Below, one piece after another: positions 33,501 to 46,200 of a DNA stretch of 64,000 nt. The notes under the pieces were generated by a model. It did not search any database, was not told the DNA's origin, and saw only the letters and a list, made by a program, of their open reading frames with translations. The stretch covers positions 15,159,705 through 15,223,704 of the forward strand of contig OW203769.1 in the NCBI GenBank assembly GCA_934045905.1, in the 5' to 3' direction. The stretch is from Leuctra nigra. Lineage: Eukaryota > Arthropoda > Insecta > Plecoptera > Leuctridae. Each line of letters starts with the position of its first letter. Position 1 is the stretch's first letter. The position numbers and the translations under genes were made by a program.

Positions 33501-34926
33501 CGTCGGAAAGCTTCAAGCGATCAATGCGGATCATGATATCGATGGCTAATCAACCTGTTGTCCCGTGTTACAGAGTAAAGCAGTGAGGGAGGCTGTCTAC
33601 GGTTGTGATTGGTTCGAAGCGTCGGAAAGCTTCAAGCGATCAATGCGGATCATGATGTCGATAGCTAATCAACCTGTTGTCCCGTGTTACAGAGTGAAGC
33701 AGTGAGGGAGGCTGTCTACGGCTGTGATTGGTTCGAAGCGTCGGAAAGCTTCAAGCGATCAATGCGGATCATGATGTCGATGGCTAATCAACCTGTTGTC
33801 CCGTGTTACAGAGTGAAGCAGTGAGGGAGGCTGTCTACGGTTGTGATTGGTTCCAAGCGTCGGACAGCTTCAAGCGATCAATGCGGATCATGATTTTAAT
33901 GGCCAACCAACCTGTCACAGTTATGGCAATGGGATTTGTGCCGTTTAATTTAAAAACATTTTTAAGCGTAAGTTTGAATAAACGTTACCCCATTGCTGTG
34001 TTGCGGCAACAGATAGACGACAGCCTGATTTTACACATGACACATCCCCTGATTTCATCCTGACTTTATTGATAGATAATTAATCATAATTCTATACTCT
34101 GTATATTGTATTATGTATAATGTTATCAATCACAATAATTCAGTTTCTGTTTCAATTTCAGTTTTTTTCCAATTTTTTACATTTTCATGACAACTGACCC
34201 TTGGGGAACATGGATATTATGTCCTCTTATGTTATGGTATTTTAAAAATTACCTAATGTAAATTCCATTGTAACCAAGTGTAGGTACCTATAAATACAAT
34301 TAAATGCAATACAACACATTACACAGTTTACATATATTTTTACAGAAATAGAATATAATGTATAAATTACTACAACATCATAAAATACACATATTGCATT
34401 TAATATTGCATTTAATATTGCATTTAATTGTCAAAGAATTATGAGTTAAGAAAAGATGAGCATAGATAAAAACCTAATAATAATGATAATAGATTATAAT
34501 ATATAATAAAATAGAATATAATACACAATTATGGAGATACCTATCTATGGAGATACAGAATACATTATTAATCCTGTTGGTTGACCCTAGTAAACCCTAA
34601 AAGTGTCAAACATAGGTTTCAAAACACCTCCCCTATGGGAAGCTTAATCACCACAAAATTGTGTAAGAGTATGCGTACTGGACTGTTATCATTTCACACA
34701 AATAAAGTAATCAGTAAGATGCAAAACAAATGTAATTTTTTCAACTCAAAACACGTTTTCAAAATGTTATACCTCATGTGCTTTCTCAAGTACTATAGTA
34801 CCTACTCTAAATTATTACTATGAGCTTTATACATCGATTCAGGTTATTTCCTCTGTCTTTCAGGTGCTGAAAACCTCTCACAGTTTCTACTGCGTGCTCA
34901 AACGGAAACCGGCGCCGCACTTTTGA
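27450..34926 (+). CDS. Insect odorant receptor (7tm_6 family), seven coding exons, 561 aa
   Basis: A ligand-gated cation channel subunit of the insect odorant receptor family, expected in olfactory neuron membranes together with Orco. Exons: 27450-27516, 30100-30538, 31044-31793, 32032-32131, 32575-32685, 33812-33967, 34864-34926. All junctions have GT/AG ends with matching phases, and the joined frame is 561 codons plus stop. Membrane segments recognisable in order include RYFLFRVIALEMFLEAFVLR, LPMLIYFLNSMTCFSVHICT, CLASFLLTSLFFVCMAAFFL and a segment in exon 3 (LALLVYLLLWLAAM), then IIYYLVSSSLAVLYLSL and LLLAIIIVSTLFVGLYFWIC. The C-terminus has the family signature (YGCDWFQASDSFKRSMRIMI, then NQPVTVMAMGFVPFNL, and FYCVLKRKPAPHF). 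A 132-residue in-frame repeat lies in the second cytoplasmic loop. Without it the length is about 429, normal for the family. An acceptor at 27440 suggests a 5' UTR intron. Confidence 0.85.
28851..29049 (+). CDS. Possible terminal exon or gene remnant inside the receptor intron
   Basis: The acceptor GTACATTTTCAG ends at 28850. The frame GITLIPSLMDNKEYAFAKGT, then KMFALRVWNDFRKRSLNSDH, then LSGTDYVGPIWKFSM, ends at TAA 29049. The composition looks like real protein, but I do not recognise it. It is in the same orientation as the receptor. It could be a nested gene's last exon or a pseudogene fragment. Confidence 0.3.
29680..30066. mobile_element. Foldback MITE abutting odorant receptor exon 2
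   Basis: A near-perfect palindrome. TTTGTACGAGTATTC (29773) is inverted as GAATACTCGTACAAA at 29961. The tips CTTAAGAGGGCTGAGTAGTG and CACTACCCAGCCGTCTTAA are imperfect inverts. The centre is near 29870 between AGTGCC and GGCACT. Confidence 0.75.
30100..30538 (+). CDS. Odorant receptor exon 2
   Basis: Acceptor ATCTCTTCCAG, donor GG/GTAATT; 439 bp, phases 1 to 2. It encodes the first three membrane segments and the first extracellular and cytoplasmic loops. An alternative donor (CAAG/GTCAAA) 14 bp earlier would break the frame into exon 3. Confidence 0.8.
31044..31793 (+). CDS. Odorant receptor exon 3, with internal tandem repeat
   Basis: Acceptor ATTTCCAG, donor AG/GTGGGA; 750 bp, phase 2 to 2. 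It encodes the fourth membrane segment (LALLVYLLLWLAAM to YAALLQLICQFRVL), then a 4 x 33-residue repeat, then the conserved pre-TM5 segment MRMRQINCIKHHKALI. The donor is weaker than the others in the gene. Confidence 0.8.
31228..31623 (+). repeat. Coding tandem repeat, 4 x 99 bp, in the odorant receptor
   Basis: Units start at 31228, 31327, 31426 and 31525, each beginning GACAGTCTCGAGCACATC or close. Each 33-residue unit has a basic block (KRRQKTENSRTPA) and an end of type VMELSQGGA. No unit contains a stop or indel, and the differences are single substitutions. It occupies residues about 231-362 of the receptor. Confidence 0.93.
32032..32131 (+). CDS. Odorant receptor exon 4
   Basis: Acceptor TTCTTCTTTCAG, donor GTGAGT; 100 bp. 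It encodes LWKEVSDVYQPLMISGIIYY and the fifth membrane segment. Confidence 0.82.
32575..32685 (+). CDS. Odorant receptor exon 5
   Basis: Acceptor CTTGTTCAG, donor GTGAGT; 111 bp, phase 0 on both sides. It encodes the sixth membrane segment (LLLAIIIVSTLFVGLYFWIC). Confidence 0.82.
32686..33403 (+). other. Intron 5 of the odorant receptor, unique part
   Basis: No gene, and no clear mobile element, is seen before the exon-like repeat array that begins at 33404. Confidence 0.5.
33404..33811 (+). repeat. Tandem array of pseudo-copies of odorant receptor exon 6
   Basis: Acceptor-like CCCGTGTTACAG plus about 100 bp of exon 6 recur. AG dinucleotides lie at 33446-33447, 33572-33573, 33691-33692 and 33810-33811, giving spacings of 126, 119 and 119. 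A partial tail precedes the first copy. Copies 1-3 encode GCDWFEASESFKRSMRIM-like text but lack a donor and run into TGA/TAG. Only the last copy (33812-33967) has a GTAAGT donor and the full C-terminal motif. Confidence 0.88.
33812..33967 (+). CDS. Odorant receptor exon 6 (functional copy)
   Basis: 156 bp, phase 0 on both sides, donor GTAAGT. It encodes SEAVREAVYGCDWFQASDSF and KRSMRIMILMANQPVTVMAM, the conserved region before and within the last membrane segment. Confidence 0.82.
33968..34863 (+). other. Intron 6 of the odorant receptor
   Basis: AT-rich. It includes three tandem copies of a TTGCATTTAATA unit near 34394-34430. No coding signal. Confidence 0.5.
34864..34926 (+). CDS. Odorant receptor exon 7 (stop)
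   Basis: Acceptor CTGTCTTTCAG. VLKTSHSFYCVLKRKPAPHF then TGA at 34924-34926. This short last exon is the usual extracellular C-terminus of insect odorant receptors. Confidence 0.82.
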   Translation: MLKTSHSFYCVLKRKPAPHF

Positions 34927-35302
34927 AGATTGTTGTTTGTTTTGGTTTATTCAGCCATAAAATTTACAGAACATGGGCATTTAAAAAAATATCAACATCC
35001 TCGTCATCGTAATTGATTAAATCAGGAACAAAAATTAATGGCAATTATTTAATTAAACAAGTAATAACATGTATTCCTCAACAGTATAAACACAATGTTC
35101 CATATAAGGAATTAAGATATCCCTAATAATGTGTATTGTACTTGTGGATATTGTACATTTGCATTGTGATTTGTAATTTCACTAACAGAAGTGCACGAAT
35201 ACTTTAATCATGAATACTTTACTGTACTTTAAATTACTCACTACTTAAATTACTTTTCGCTTCGATTATCGATTTTGCCGCTTAATGCAGGCACTTTTTT
35301 TT

Positions 35303-35616
35303 GGATACGATTGGAGACAAAATGGGTTGACGAAATTATTTGAAATTGTATCATGATAATAGACAAATGACAAACTTAGGGTTATTACTTGGTACATTTT
35401 TATTTGTTGCTTTGTTAATAAGTACCAAATAATCAGTTGTTTTGGGAAAAATTGTATATATTATTTTCTCGCTGAGTGCCGTATGAAATAAGTTTAAAAA
35501 AATATGCCAAGTGATTCTCCCCAAGTGATTTCACTTAGGGAAGTGAACCCTAAGTTTGTCTTTTATTTATCTTATCATGATCGAAATTTGAAATCGGGTT
35601 TGGTCTCCAATCGTAT
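35303..35616. mobile_element. Foldback MITE, about 314 bp, between two convergent genes
   Basis: GGATACGATTGGAGAC at 35303 pairs with GTCTCCAATCGTATC ending 35616. Inner blocks TATCATGATAA and AACTTAGGGTT are also inverted. The rest of 34927-36199 shows no gene. Confidence 0.65.
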
Positions 35617-36199
35617 CGGAAATGTTAGTTTGCGCGGTCGTTGAATAGCCGGCGCCTAATTAACAAGGCACAGCAATAATGAAAAATTACTACTAACATA
35701 CAATCAGACTGATCATGTGAATCATCCTATCAAAGTCACACCCACTTATTAAACAATGTTTCTCTCTCAATTTGCTAAAACGGCCGAGCGCTTGTATCAC
35801 CTTAACTTGACGTGATTGACCCATATCAATAGTTGTTCAGCAGTTCCTAACTCCAAAATCACCCATCTATCCCATCACCAATTTGAATGACCTGAATCAC
35901 TTAGACTTGTTCCTGTTCCCTAAGAAGAAATTCCGGCTTAAAATATCTCTTTCTGACATCCCATCTTAAATTGTTGTTCAGCAGTTTGGGAGATAAAAAC
36001 ATCCATCGCGAAACGTGCTCCATTAAGAAAATGTTGAACAAAGAATACCTACCGCCAATTTGTTTAATGTTGACGTTGACAAAATAAAGCTACTTAAACA
36101 CACTTGATAACCTAAAAAAACTACAAGTCCAAAATCAACTCCAAATTTGCTGTACATGCCGAAAGGATGCGAATACGACTGTGGAATTTAGGAGAATCA

Positions 36200-39100
36200 T
36201 CATGATTTATTTATTTTACAGTCATGTTGAAAAAAACTTTTGGGTTCCCCCTGGTACTGGTACATAAACAACTTATGTAGTTCTATCTTGGCGCCGTACT
36301 CAGCCCCTGCGTCTATCAACAATCTCACAACGTCACTTATGCCGGACGTGTCTGCCAGATCCAGTGCCGTGCGCTTCCCGAAATCCATGGCATTGACATC
36401 AGCCCCGTACTCTATCAGACACTTGACAACCTCAACATTCATCCCCATCACAGCGATATGCAGAGGTGTGACGCCAGCATTGGTCTTCGCGTTGAGCTCG
36501 GCTCCTGCGTCGACCAACAGCTGGACAGTGTTCAGATGCCCTGAGTTGGCTGCTTCGTGCAGCGGAGTGAAGTCTCTGTAGCCCTTGGCATTGATGTCGG
36601 ACTTGATGAGAAGTTGGATGATGACGTGATAACCTGCTTGTGCTGCCAAGTGTATGGGGAGATACGAGTCCTCGTCGCATTTCATCATGTCAGCTCCTCT
36701 GTCCAGCAAGAACTTGACCGAGTCCTCATCCCCACTCTCAGCAGCGGCGTGTAGTAGAGTACGTTCCTGATAAGCAGGTTTGATTGATGTCAACTTCGTG
36801 TTTACTTCCAGCCCACATTCATCCACAACGAACTGTAGTAAGTGAAAGCACGCGTGTTTAATAATGGAGTAACACGTTTCACGAGCATCGCGTATTCTTT
36901 TCTCATCAATGTTAGGAACTCTCTTCTTCATATTGTTGATCAGTTCTCTCATCTCCACCAAACCATCTGTGTTTGCTCCATTCCTCAGGAGATGGTCCAC
37001 TTTGCCCCACAACTTGGTCTTGTCTGCATATCTCAGAGGAGTTCCCAGCAGTATTCTTTCTTTCAGGTTGACGTCAGCTTTATAAGTTAGAATCACCTGC
37101 ATGATGCTTCCGCCAGCTGTGTCGAGGTCAAAACCAAGATAACTGTCATCGTCAGGGTAAGATGAAGCTAGATGGAGTGCTGATCTGCCGCACTTGTCTA
37201 GCTGGTTCACGTCAGCGCCAGATATCAGCAGGGCTTCAACTTGTTCTCTGTCAGCACTCAACACTGCGTTGTGCAACCGGCAATCTCTCGCAAGGAGTAG
37301 GTCCAAGAACTGGCGGACTGTTACAAAGCGAGGTTGAAACAGGTTCTGTGCGATGAAATAAGTGCTCGACAATATGTTCTCTGACAGCCACCAAGCCAGG
37401 AAGTACTCCGCAAAACATCTATGTATGAAACTTGGTTTGCCGTCTGTCAATCCATCAACCAATCCCTTCCATGCTTCCTCGCCCACTGAAAAACACTCCT
37501 CAACATTGGATGACATTTTTCTTTTATTTTCTTTTAGCGACTCTATTTCTTTGTCTGAAAGAAGCAATATTATTGCAGCCTCGGAGTGATTCTCCATCAT
37601 TATTCTTTGTTCCCGTTTTTTTCTAGCAATTTGTCTTGGATTCGAGGAAACTAATTGATCTTTGCCTTCATTTAGGATGTTCAATTTATCAGATATGAAA
37701 GTTTCGAATAACTGAAGTAAATCCAATCGGTTTGGCAGATTAAGCTCTCCTAATTCAACTTGTTTAGCAAACACCTCACCCAGCATCATGCACTGCAGGG
37801 GAATCCCCGTGAACTCTCTGTCTCTGTCACTGAACGATTCGGACGCCTTTTTGAGAAGGTTCTGAGCAAACACTCTTGACGAATCATTGATCTGGATGGA
37901 ATGTTTCGCGTTCCACAACTTGACAAGAAAACTGCTTTGATCTTCATCAGTGAACGGCTTCATGGTGTAACAGATTGAAGCGAGCTTGCTTTCCAAGTGA
38001 TGTCGCATTACATTCCTAGACGTCAGCCAAATTTGTTCAACTTTCAGCTTCATCATGCTCTTGATCATGTTGGTGACTTTATCATTGTAATACGGACTTA
38101 TCTCATCATATCCGTCGAGGTAAATGCAGACGCTTCCAGTTTTCGTTAATCGTGATTGGAGAATTTCAATGTCAAGTTCACAATTTTTTGTTACATCTAT
38201 TATGAAATCTGTGATGTTTTCTTGGTTACTAAAATACTGCTCGTCATGCTCTGACAGTTGTGTTGTGATGTTATTCAAATCGATTCTCAACATATAGAGT
38301 GTAGAGTCTTGTGCCTTAGCTGATTGGGCCACGTTGTTGAGGTAAGTCGTTTTACCCATCCCAGGTTCAGCAGCCACGAGAACAACTCGCTCATTCACGT
38401 CTTTCAAGTCTTCAGCTTCTATTATTCTCTTCTTACCACTGTCAATATTTATCTTAATAACATCCATGTTGTTGACCGATTGCTTCCAATACGCAAGGTT
38501 GCTCTGGTCCACTGACAACCAATGCACATTCTTGTCGGGAATCTTCTGACAGAATCTTGTAAACTTATCTGCATTGAACAAGTTATCAGTCCAGAAGAAG
38601 TGATGCAAAACTTCTTCGTTTTCATCAAACTTCTTCAGGTTTACTCTGTAAGAATCCTCCAAGCTGTGGACATCTTGCTCTTCAACGTTACTGATGATGA
38701 AAATTTCTCGTTGTGTCTGACTGAAGACTTCTTTATTGATGTAATCGAACCTCTCCAAGCTGCGAGGGATGTAGTATGAGATATTGTCGGGGGTCTTCTT
38801 CCCTAATGCCAGCTTGGCGCCTGGAGAAATAAGTGTAGTGACAACTTCTCCAGTCAGCGCATGCGTGCAGTGTTCCCCCACCACAGACCCAAGGCTGACG
38901 TCACACCCCTGGAAGTCCACTTTCTTCTCCAGGAGTCTTTGTTGTGACGTTGCCTTCAGCTGACTCCAGCTGAAGTTGTCCTTGAGTGGCTGGTAACCTG
39001 GCAACGCAGACTCTGACAGGAGGATCAACTTCTTGCCTGACAAGGCTTTGCTAAGCGACTCAGCAAGCGACTCAGCATCAGTGCTGCACTCTATCACCAT

Positions 39101-40205
39101 CACGTCACACCAGGTATTCTTCAAAGCAAGCAGAACCTCTGGTTTCCTTGACAACAGAGCTGTTTGCGTGACGTAGATGTACCTATTGGAGTGATGTTTC
39201 TCCAACATCTGGTTGATCTTCAAGCCTGTCAAGTTGCCATGTTGTGACGTCACGTTAATCACCAGACTGCTGGACAGTGTTTGGTTGAAGGAATCGATCT
39301 CTTGGTCAGTGAAGTTGATGTCCTTCCTCTTCACATGGTGCGAGTTGAGAAGAGCGACGACGACGTCTCCCCACAACTGTGCAGACTCAGTCAGCAGCTG
39401 CGAACGACGTGGCTCCTCCCACCACACCTGCACTCGTTCCACAAGCATCTTCGCCATCTTGACTGTGTCCTCTTCACTTGTTCTCAGCGCCATCTTGATC
39501 TCGTGACCAATCAGAGCGTCCAGTTCGTCCTCAGTGGCTTGTTGCGTGAACCATTGGAATCTGTCCAGGAACTCCGACATGTGATCACTGTCAATGACCT
39601 CATGGAACTTGACAAACTCGGATTTATTTTTGATCTTCGGCTTATCCATATTTTCCGCTATTTTGGATTTGAGTTGAGTTAATTTTGATTTACTCAGCAG
39701 GGCCGGCGCATGTGCCCCAGAAACAAACAACTTCGCTCTCTCCAGAATCGAATCATCGGTTTGGCTAGTTGCCAAAGATCTGTCGAGTCTTGAATTCGAG
39801 TAGAAAACAAAATCGCATCGCTCAAAGTCCACATCAAACAACACACATTTAGCACCTAAATCATTGATTTTCTTCTCAAGCTCACAGAAAGACTTGTAAT
39901 ATTTATACACACCGTGGTCATCATTCGCGTCGGCGAGGTTCGAAATGTTGATGATCTTGTTGCCCTTGACGTTGTGTTTACATTGAATGAAGCACGTTCT
40001 GTATTCGCGCTCACCCCTGGGCTTGTACTTGAAGATGACGTCATCGAAGGCGCCTGCGCAGTCCACGTTGGTCCCCAAGTAGAAGCCGTCAGTGTGGTTC
40101 ACACCGCGCAGAAGCAACAGAGCCGCCATCTTGTATTCGTACTTCTGGCCCGAGAAGTCAGCGAAGCCGCCGCGCTTCGTGAAGCTCAACTCCTCTGATT
40201 GGTGA
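36200..40205 (-). CDS. STAND protein, main exon 3
   Basis: The acceptor CTATTTTTTCAG precedes 40205, and the exon is 4,006 bp with one open frame to TGA at 36200. The frame has no convincing ATG at its beginning: the conserved-looking RGGFADFSGQKYEYK region lies upstream of the first Met (MAALLLLR). This supports splicing from upstream exons. The last codons contain overlapping AATAAA hexamers just before the stop. Confidence 0.9.
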
Positions 40206-43200
40206 CTGAAAAAATAGATTAAAAAAAAATTATAAAATTTGGTTAAAATATAAAAACTTATTGATAAATTACTGAAATTAAGGGCTGGGTATTACCATTA
40301 GTTTAAGCGTCAGTTAGTTTAAGATGCAGTCAATGTAGTCTGATTGGTTAATTAAATCTGAAGAATTAGTTCAGGAATGGTAATATTGGGCCCTAACCCT
40401 AACATTATTTAGTTTTTGAATTATATCAATATTTTACGAAATTTGAGAAACATTTTTTCATGATTTTCTATAGTTATCTGAAATTCCACGTAAATTTATG
40501 TCGAAAATATTTAGAATCCCTTTTAATTTATTTGGGATAAATCAGAATTCTCCCAAGGCCATGAGTCCCGGACTCACTAAAGGATGGTCAGTCGTTCCCA
40601 GTCCTTCCCTGGAAGGTGCATTCATCCATGCCTGGATACTAGATATGTTTCGTTAGTATCATTATGAATGTAGGACAATTATGTGTTATAGGTTGCCCCA
40701 TTCTTTATATTCAAATGTACAAATTAATTAATATTGAAGTTTTGAATATTTGTTTGAATTTGCCTCTGATCCAAATGTCTGAAAACATTTAATAGTGTAT
40801 CAGAGATAGGGATGTTCCTGGAAATATTTCCGATTCAGAAATTTCTGCGGAAATGGAAAAATATGGAAATTTCTCAGCATATATTTTTCCGTCTTTTCGG
40901 AAAAATATGGAAAAATATTGTCAAAATGATTATTTATTAGTATAAATGTGTGTAATTATATTCCATAGCAAGTGATTGCATATTCCCACCCTCAGGATAT
41001 GCTAAAGTGAATGACAGTCCTCTCTTAGTAGTGTTTCTTCAATGTATTAGCATATTGAACTATAGCGGCCTCGTTGTAATGTGCCCATCCGGATTTAAAT
41101 TTCCCGCCACTCAGAAAACGAACAGGGGTAACATGTGTGAAGTCTGATGTATGATATTTATATATTTGAGCGAGCGAAGCGAGCGTCTCCTTTTGGCTCT
41201 TTTGGCACGGACTTTTTTTTTCTTTTCTTTTCTTTTTTTTTGTCTGTTAATAGACGATACACAGGTCGCACCGTTTCACCTATCGATCTGAAATTTTGCA
41301 CACATGTAAAACAAACCTTCTCTGTTTGCAGGCCCCAAATTTTTTTAAATCCATTAATTGGTTAAAATTTAAATAAATATCTCCCGATAGGCTGAAAAAT
41401 TAAAACGGTCTTCGATAATTCTGATCAAACTCATATTTTGGCTATACAGGTCAGAGTTTTTCTTTGATCGAGCTGAAATTTTGCACACATGTAAAGCCAG
41501 CCTTCTCTGTTTGAAGACCATAATTTTTTTGAAATCCATTCATTGGTTAATATTTAAATAAATATCTCCTGATAGGCTGAAAAATGAAAACGGTCTTCGA
41601 TAATTCAGATCAAACTCATATTTTGCATGATTATTAAGACCAACATTGTCTCTTATTTTACAAAATTTCATCCCAATCAGTTAAGAACGTATGAACTTAT
41701 TTACATTTTTCATATCTGTCAGTAATGAAGTATCAAAATGAATGTTTTCCAGTGCCAGTTGAATTGCATCTGATTTGCTATATTTACCAGGATGCTTAGA
41801 TGTTATTTTCAAGTTTCAATGAAAAGCATAATATGTTGTGTTGATTAAGTGATTATATTTCAATTCAATATGGATGTATATGTTTTCTGTGCTTGTGTAC
41901 GCATTTCCGGTTCGAGAATTTGCACGTCCCCGTGCTCGCTCACCAACGCGTTACACTGAGCGTTTTCCTAGTTATTATCTGTTTGTACAGCATATACAAA
42001 TTGCTAAAAAAACACAGAATACTAAAGAACAAGAAAATGTTTGGTTAAACTAAAAGCTATGATTATAAATTGAAAAGATAAAATTAAGAAATTATCCTAT
42101 TACAATAAAAACAATAACGATATTACCTTTAAGACTAATCTAGTCGGGCGCTAGCTCGACGCTGCAAAGCACCGCTCTAATACAACGTGCGAGCTTACTA
42201 CCACTACTGTATACTGCAAGCGCTTCGGGCCCGATTTCGGGGTGTCAGTACGCATGCAAGCATTTAGAAATGAAAGTTGAAAACCATGGTTATCGGGTAT
42301 ATTTAGCCACCTGACAACACCTAACCAAATATCAAAGTGCTGCGATCATCCCTTCGGGGTGAATTTTGGGCCTCAAACATGCAAGGATTGACTTTCATGT
42401 TAGTTAGTTAGTTAGTTAGTTAGGCACGGTCAATTTGTTTGCCCCTCTCCACAGGTTGAACGGTTTGTCCTAGAGAGTTGAAATTTGGCAGAGACATAGA
42501 GTCATATTTATAGCAGTGCCCATTGAAAGAAAATCTGAAACATTTTGACCGGAAGTGAAGTTATTACAATTTTAAATTTTAAATATTTTAAAAGTCAAAC
42601 GGGTCCATCGAGAGTTTTGAAATTTGGCAACAATAAAGACAATGTATTGCTAGACACTCCACTTCAAGAAAAATCAATAAATTTAAACCGGAAGTGGGAA
42701 AATTATCAATATTTACGTTCCGCCCTTCTTCTTTGATACACTAAACAGCGGCTCTAATTCCCATCGGACTGATAGCTCATGTTATGAAGGCAGCTGGCTT
42801 CGACATCTGCATAAGACGTTCGATTCCCGATCCCGGAAAACTTTTTTTTTCATATATTATTTTTTAATTTGTATAAGCGATGATACCTTCATGGATATAT
42901 ATTCAAATGAGAGGTCTTGGGATGCTGTGAAGATCATCAATAGACCGAAACATCGCAATCGCGGCACGCCAGTTGCCATCGTGAACACTGAAGATATCAG
43001 GGAATCAGGAATTGCGCACGTCGTTTTACGCTCCACCTTTCTTCTTTGATATACTACACAGGTTTATATTTCAGTGTGGCGAATTGGCTCGGTCACATGA
43101 GGCAAGTGACTTCGATCACGGCGTTGCCGGGTTCGATCCCCGTAACAAACGTTTTATTTTTTATCTTTTTATTTACTTAAAAAATGTTTAACCTTCTTGT

Positions 43201-46200
43201 GTATATATTCAAAATGTTAATCCGAATTCATTCAACGATTACATAGCTACTCTTTTTAATATTATACTCATTGGACTCTAGTAATGATTGTCAATGTACA
43301 CGTTGTACGTAAAGTTGTGCAATAAAACAATTCGTGGTCATGCTAATCAACAGAATCTTGGTGGCTCAGTTACTAAACTAGAAACCACACAAAAAAGGTT
43401 CCATTACTGGGTGCATAAGGTTGTCACAGCTTTTAATTTATCCGAATTATTTAATTATGTAAAATTCAGTTAATTAAGTAAATAGTAAAATTCAGTGAAG
43501 GCTACATAACTAATATTCAGAGTATTAGGTGTTTACAACTTTTCATTTGTCACACTTATTTAATTATTTAAAATAGAGTTAATTTGTCAATATTGGTGGC
43601 TCAACAAGAAACAAGAACAACACGAAACAAGAAACCACACAAAAAGGCTCCATTACGTGCATCCATTACGTGCATTAGGTTCTAAAATTAATTTAATTAT
43701 TTTAATTATGCTAATTTGTCAATCTTGATGGCTCAGTTACGAAACAATAAACCACACAAAAAGGCTCCATTACTAGGTATATTAGGTGCTCTTTGCTCCT
43801 AATACTCTAAGAGACTAATGCTCTGGTGCTCTGGTACATTTTTAATAAATGAGACTACCAATGGATGCTGTGAAGATCATCAATAGACAGAAACATCGCC
43901 ATCGCGGCACGCCGGTTGCCATCGTGAACAGTGAAGATATCAGGGAAACAGGAATTGCGCACGTCGTTTTACGCTCTACCTTTCTTCTTTGATATACTAC
44001 ACAGGTTTAATTTCAGTGTGGCGAATTGGCTCGGTCACATGAGGCAAGTGACTTCGATCACGGCGTTGCCGGGTTCGATCCCCGTAACAAACGTTTTATT
44101 TTTTATCTTTTTATTTACTTAAAAAATGTTTAACCTTCGTGTGTATATATTCAAAATGTTAATCCGAATACATTCAACGATTACATAGCAACTCTTTTTT
44201 ATATTATACTCATTGGACTCTAATAATGATTGTCAATGTACACGTTGTACGTAAAGTTGTGCAATAAAACAATTCGTGGTCATGCTAATCAACAGAATCT
44301 TGGTGGCTCAGTTACTAAACTAGAAACCACACAAAAAAGGCTCCATTACTGGGTGCATACGGTTGTCACAGCTTTTAATTTATCCGAATTATTTAATTAT
44401 GTAAAATTCAGGTAATTTAGTAAATAGTAAAATTCAGTAAAGGCTCCATTACTTATATTCAGTGTATTACGTGTTTACAACTTTTCATTTGTCACACTTA
44501 TATATTATTTAAAATAGAGTTAATTTGTCAATATTGGTGGCTCAACAAGAAACAAGAACAACACGAAACAAGAAACCACACAAAAAGGCTCCATTACGTG
44601 CATCCATTACGTGATCACAACTTTAAGTTTCTAAAATAAATTTAATTATTTTAATTATGCAAATTTGTCGATCTTGATGGTTCAGATACGAAACAAGAAA
44701 CCACACAAAATGGCTCCATTACTAGGTTTATTAGGTGTTTACAACTTAGTAAAAATTATTTCATTATTTCAGATGTTGTAATCTGTCAATCTTAGAAGCT
44801 CGGTTACAATAAACAAGAAACTACACTAAATGGTCCATGATAATTAATGGAAATCTGTGGGTATGAGAGATTTAAATTTCATTTCATCATCCAACAATGC
44901 TTACGTTAAAAAGTTAGAATAATAAAACGCTTTTAAATTGTCATGATTTATTTCCAAACTGTGAGTCAAAGTCTCATCAAGTGACATTGTTTAATGGAAA
45001 TAAATGAAACTGAAACTGATGTTCCTCCTAATCTGACACTAATAAAATAAACATTGGTTTTGATGCGAACGTTATATACGAAAGTGGTCTGGCTTGTTTA
45101 CATCGGCAATACAATAATATTCTTCAAGTATCTAGGCAATAGCACGAAGTTGTTTCCTGGTTTGAAAATATGAAAATATTATCTTCCATAGCAACATCAC
45201 AAAACAATATAATAATCACTAAATAAGATCAGTGGACTAATTAAAATGCAAGCTCGATAACTGTTTACAAGTGCCTATAGAAGAAGACAACAATACTAAA
45301 TGGACATCGATCGTATTTACCATGAACAAACAAATGTAAACATTAAGTTGACCTGACAGGGAGAGGCAGAGAGGTGGAGATGCCAGGTATAGGCCGGCCC
45401 ATGCTATCCGTGTACAAGCGTGGAATAAAGTAGCTGTGCTGGTTGTCTCTCTCTGCTCCGTATAAAAACATGTTTATGTTATGAGTCAGAGAGAGGCAGA
45501 ATAACAGGGTCTTTATTCCACCACTGTACATAGGCGAGTAAGGCGGGTAGCGTAAATTTCATCACCCGTCATACTCCTTCCCACCAGCACTATAAACACC
45601 AGGTGGCTCAGCTAGTTAATCTTAACTAAGTTCCTTTTAAGTTACATTGCCTTCCAAAAACCATCCGGATTTTATTTAAAATGTGTTGTAAACATCTGTA
45701 AGCCTGCACGCTTTACCAATTGAGTTTATACTTCGAAACTTTGACATAAAAGAGTGAACATGGGAGAATTTAAAAATGAGGAAACGCATTTGCAATCATC
45801 TTTCGTGTACCTTTCAGTTTACCTAGTGGCGACAAATACGCGTTTTACGAGATGAACGCACAAATTCCGGTTTACACCGGAACAATACACCTACAATTTA
45901 CGTTATTCACATGACTCAAAGCTGTGAACTTTTAACAAATTATAATTTGATATAACTCAAATTCAACCAAAAGAAATGGACCCTTTCGTTATACTAACTT
46001 CGGAACTATTGAAATAAAAACAGAAAACTTTAGACAAGAAGTGACGTTGTTGGCGTTAACTGTAATGATAGGTAACACTTAATGATCAGTGAAAGCTGCT
46101 ATAAACTTATACCCCATATGACATGTTGTACAAAAACAAAAACTTGTAAAAAAAACTGCCAAGCACCTTCCCACTTAAAACAATTGAGATCTAAAAGAAG

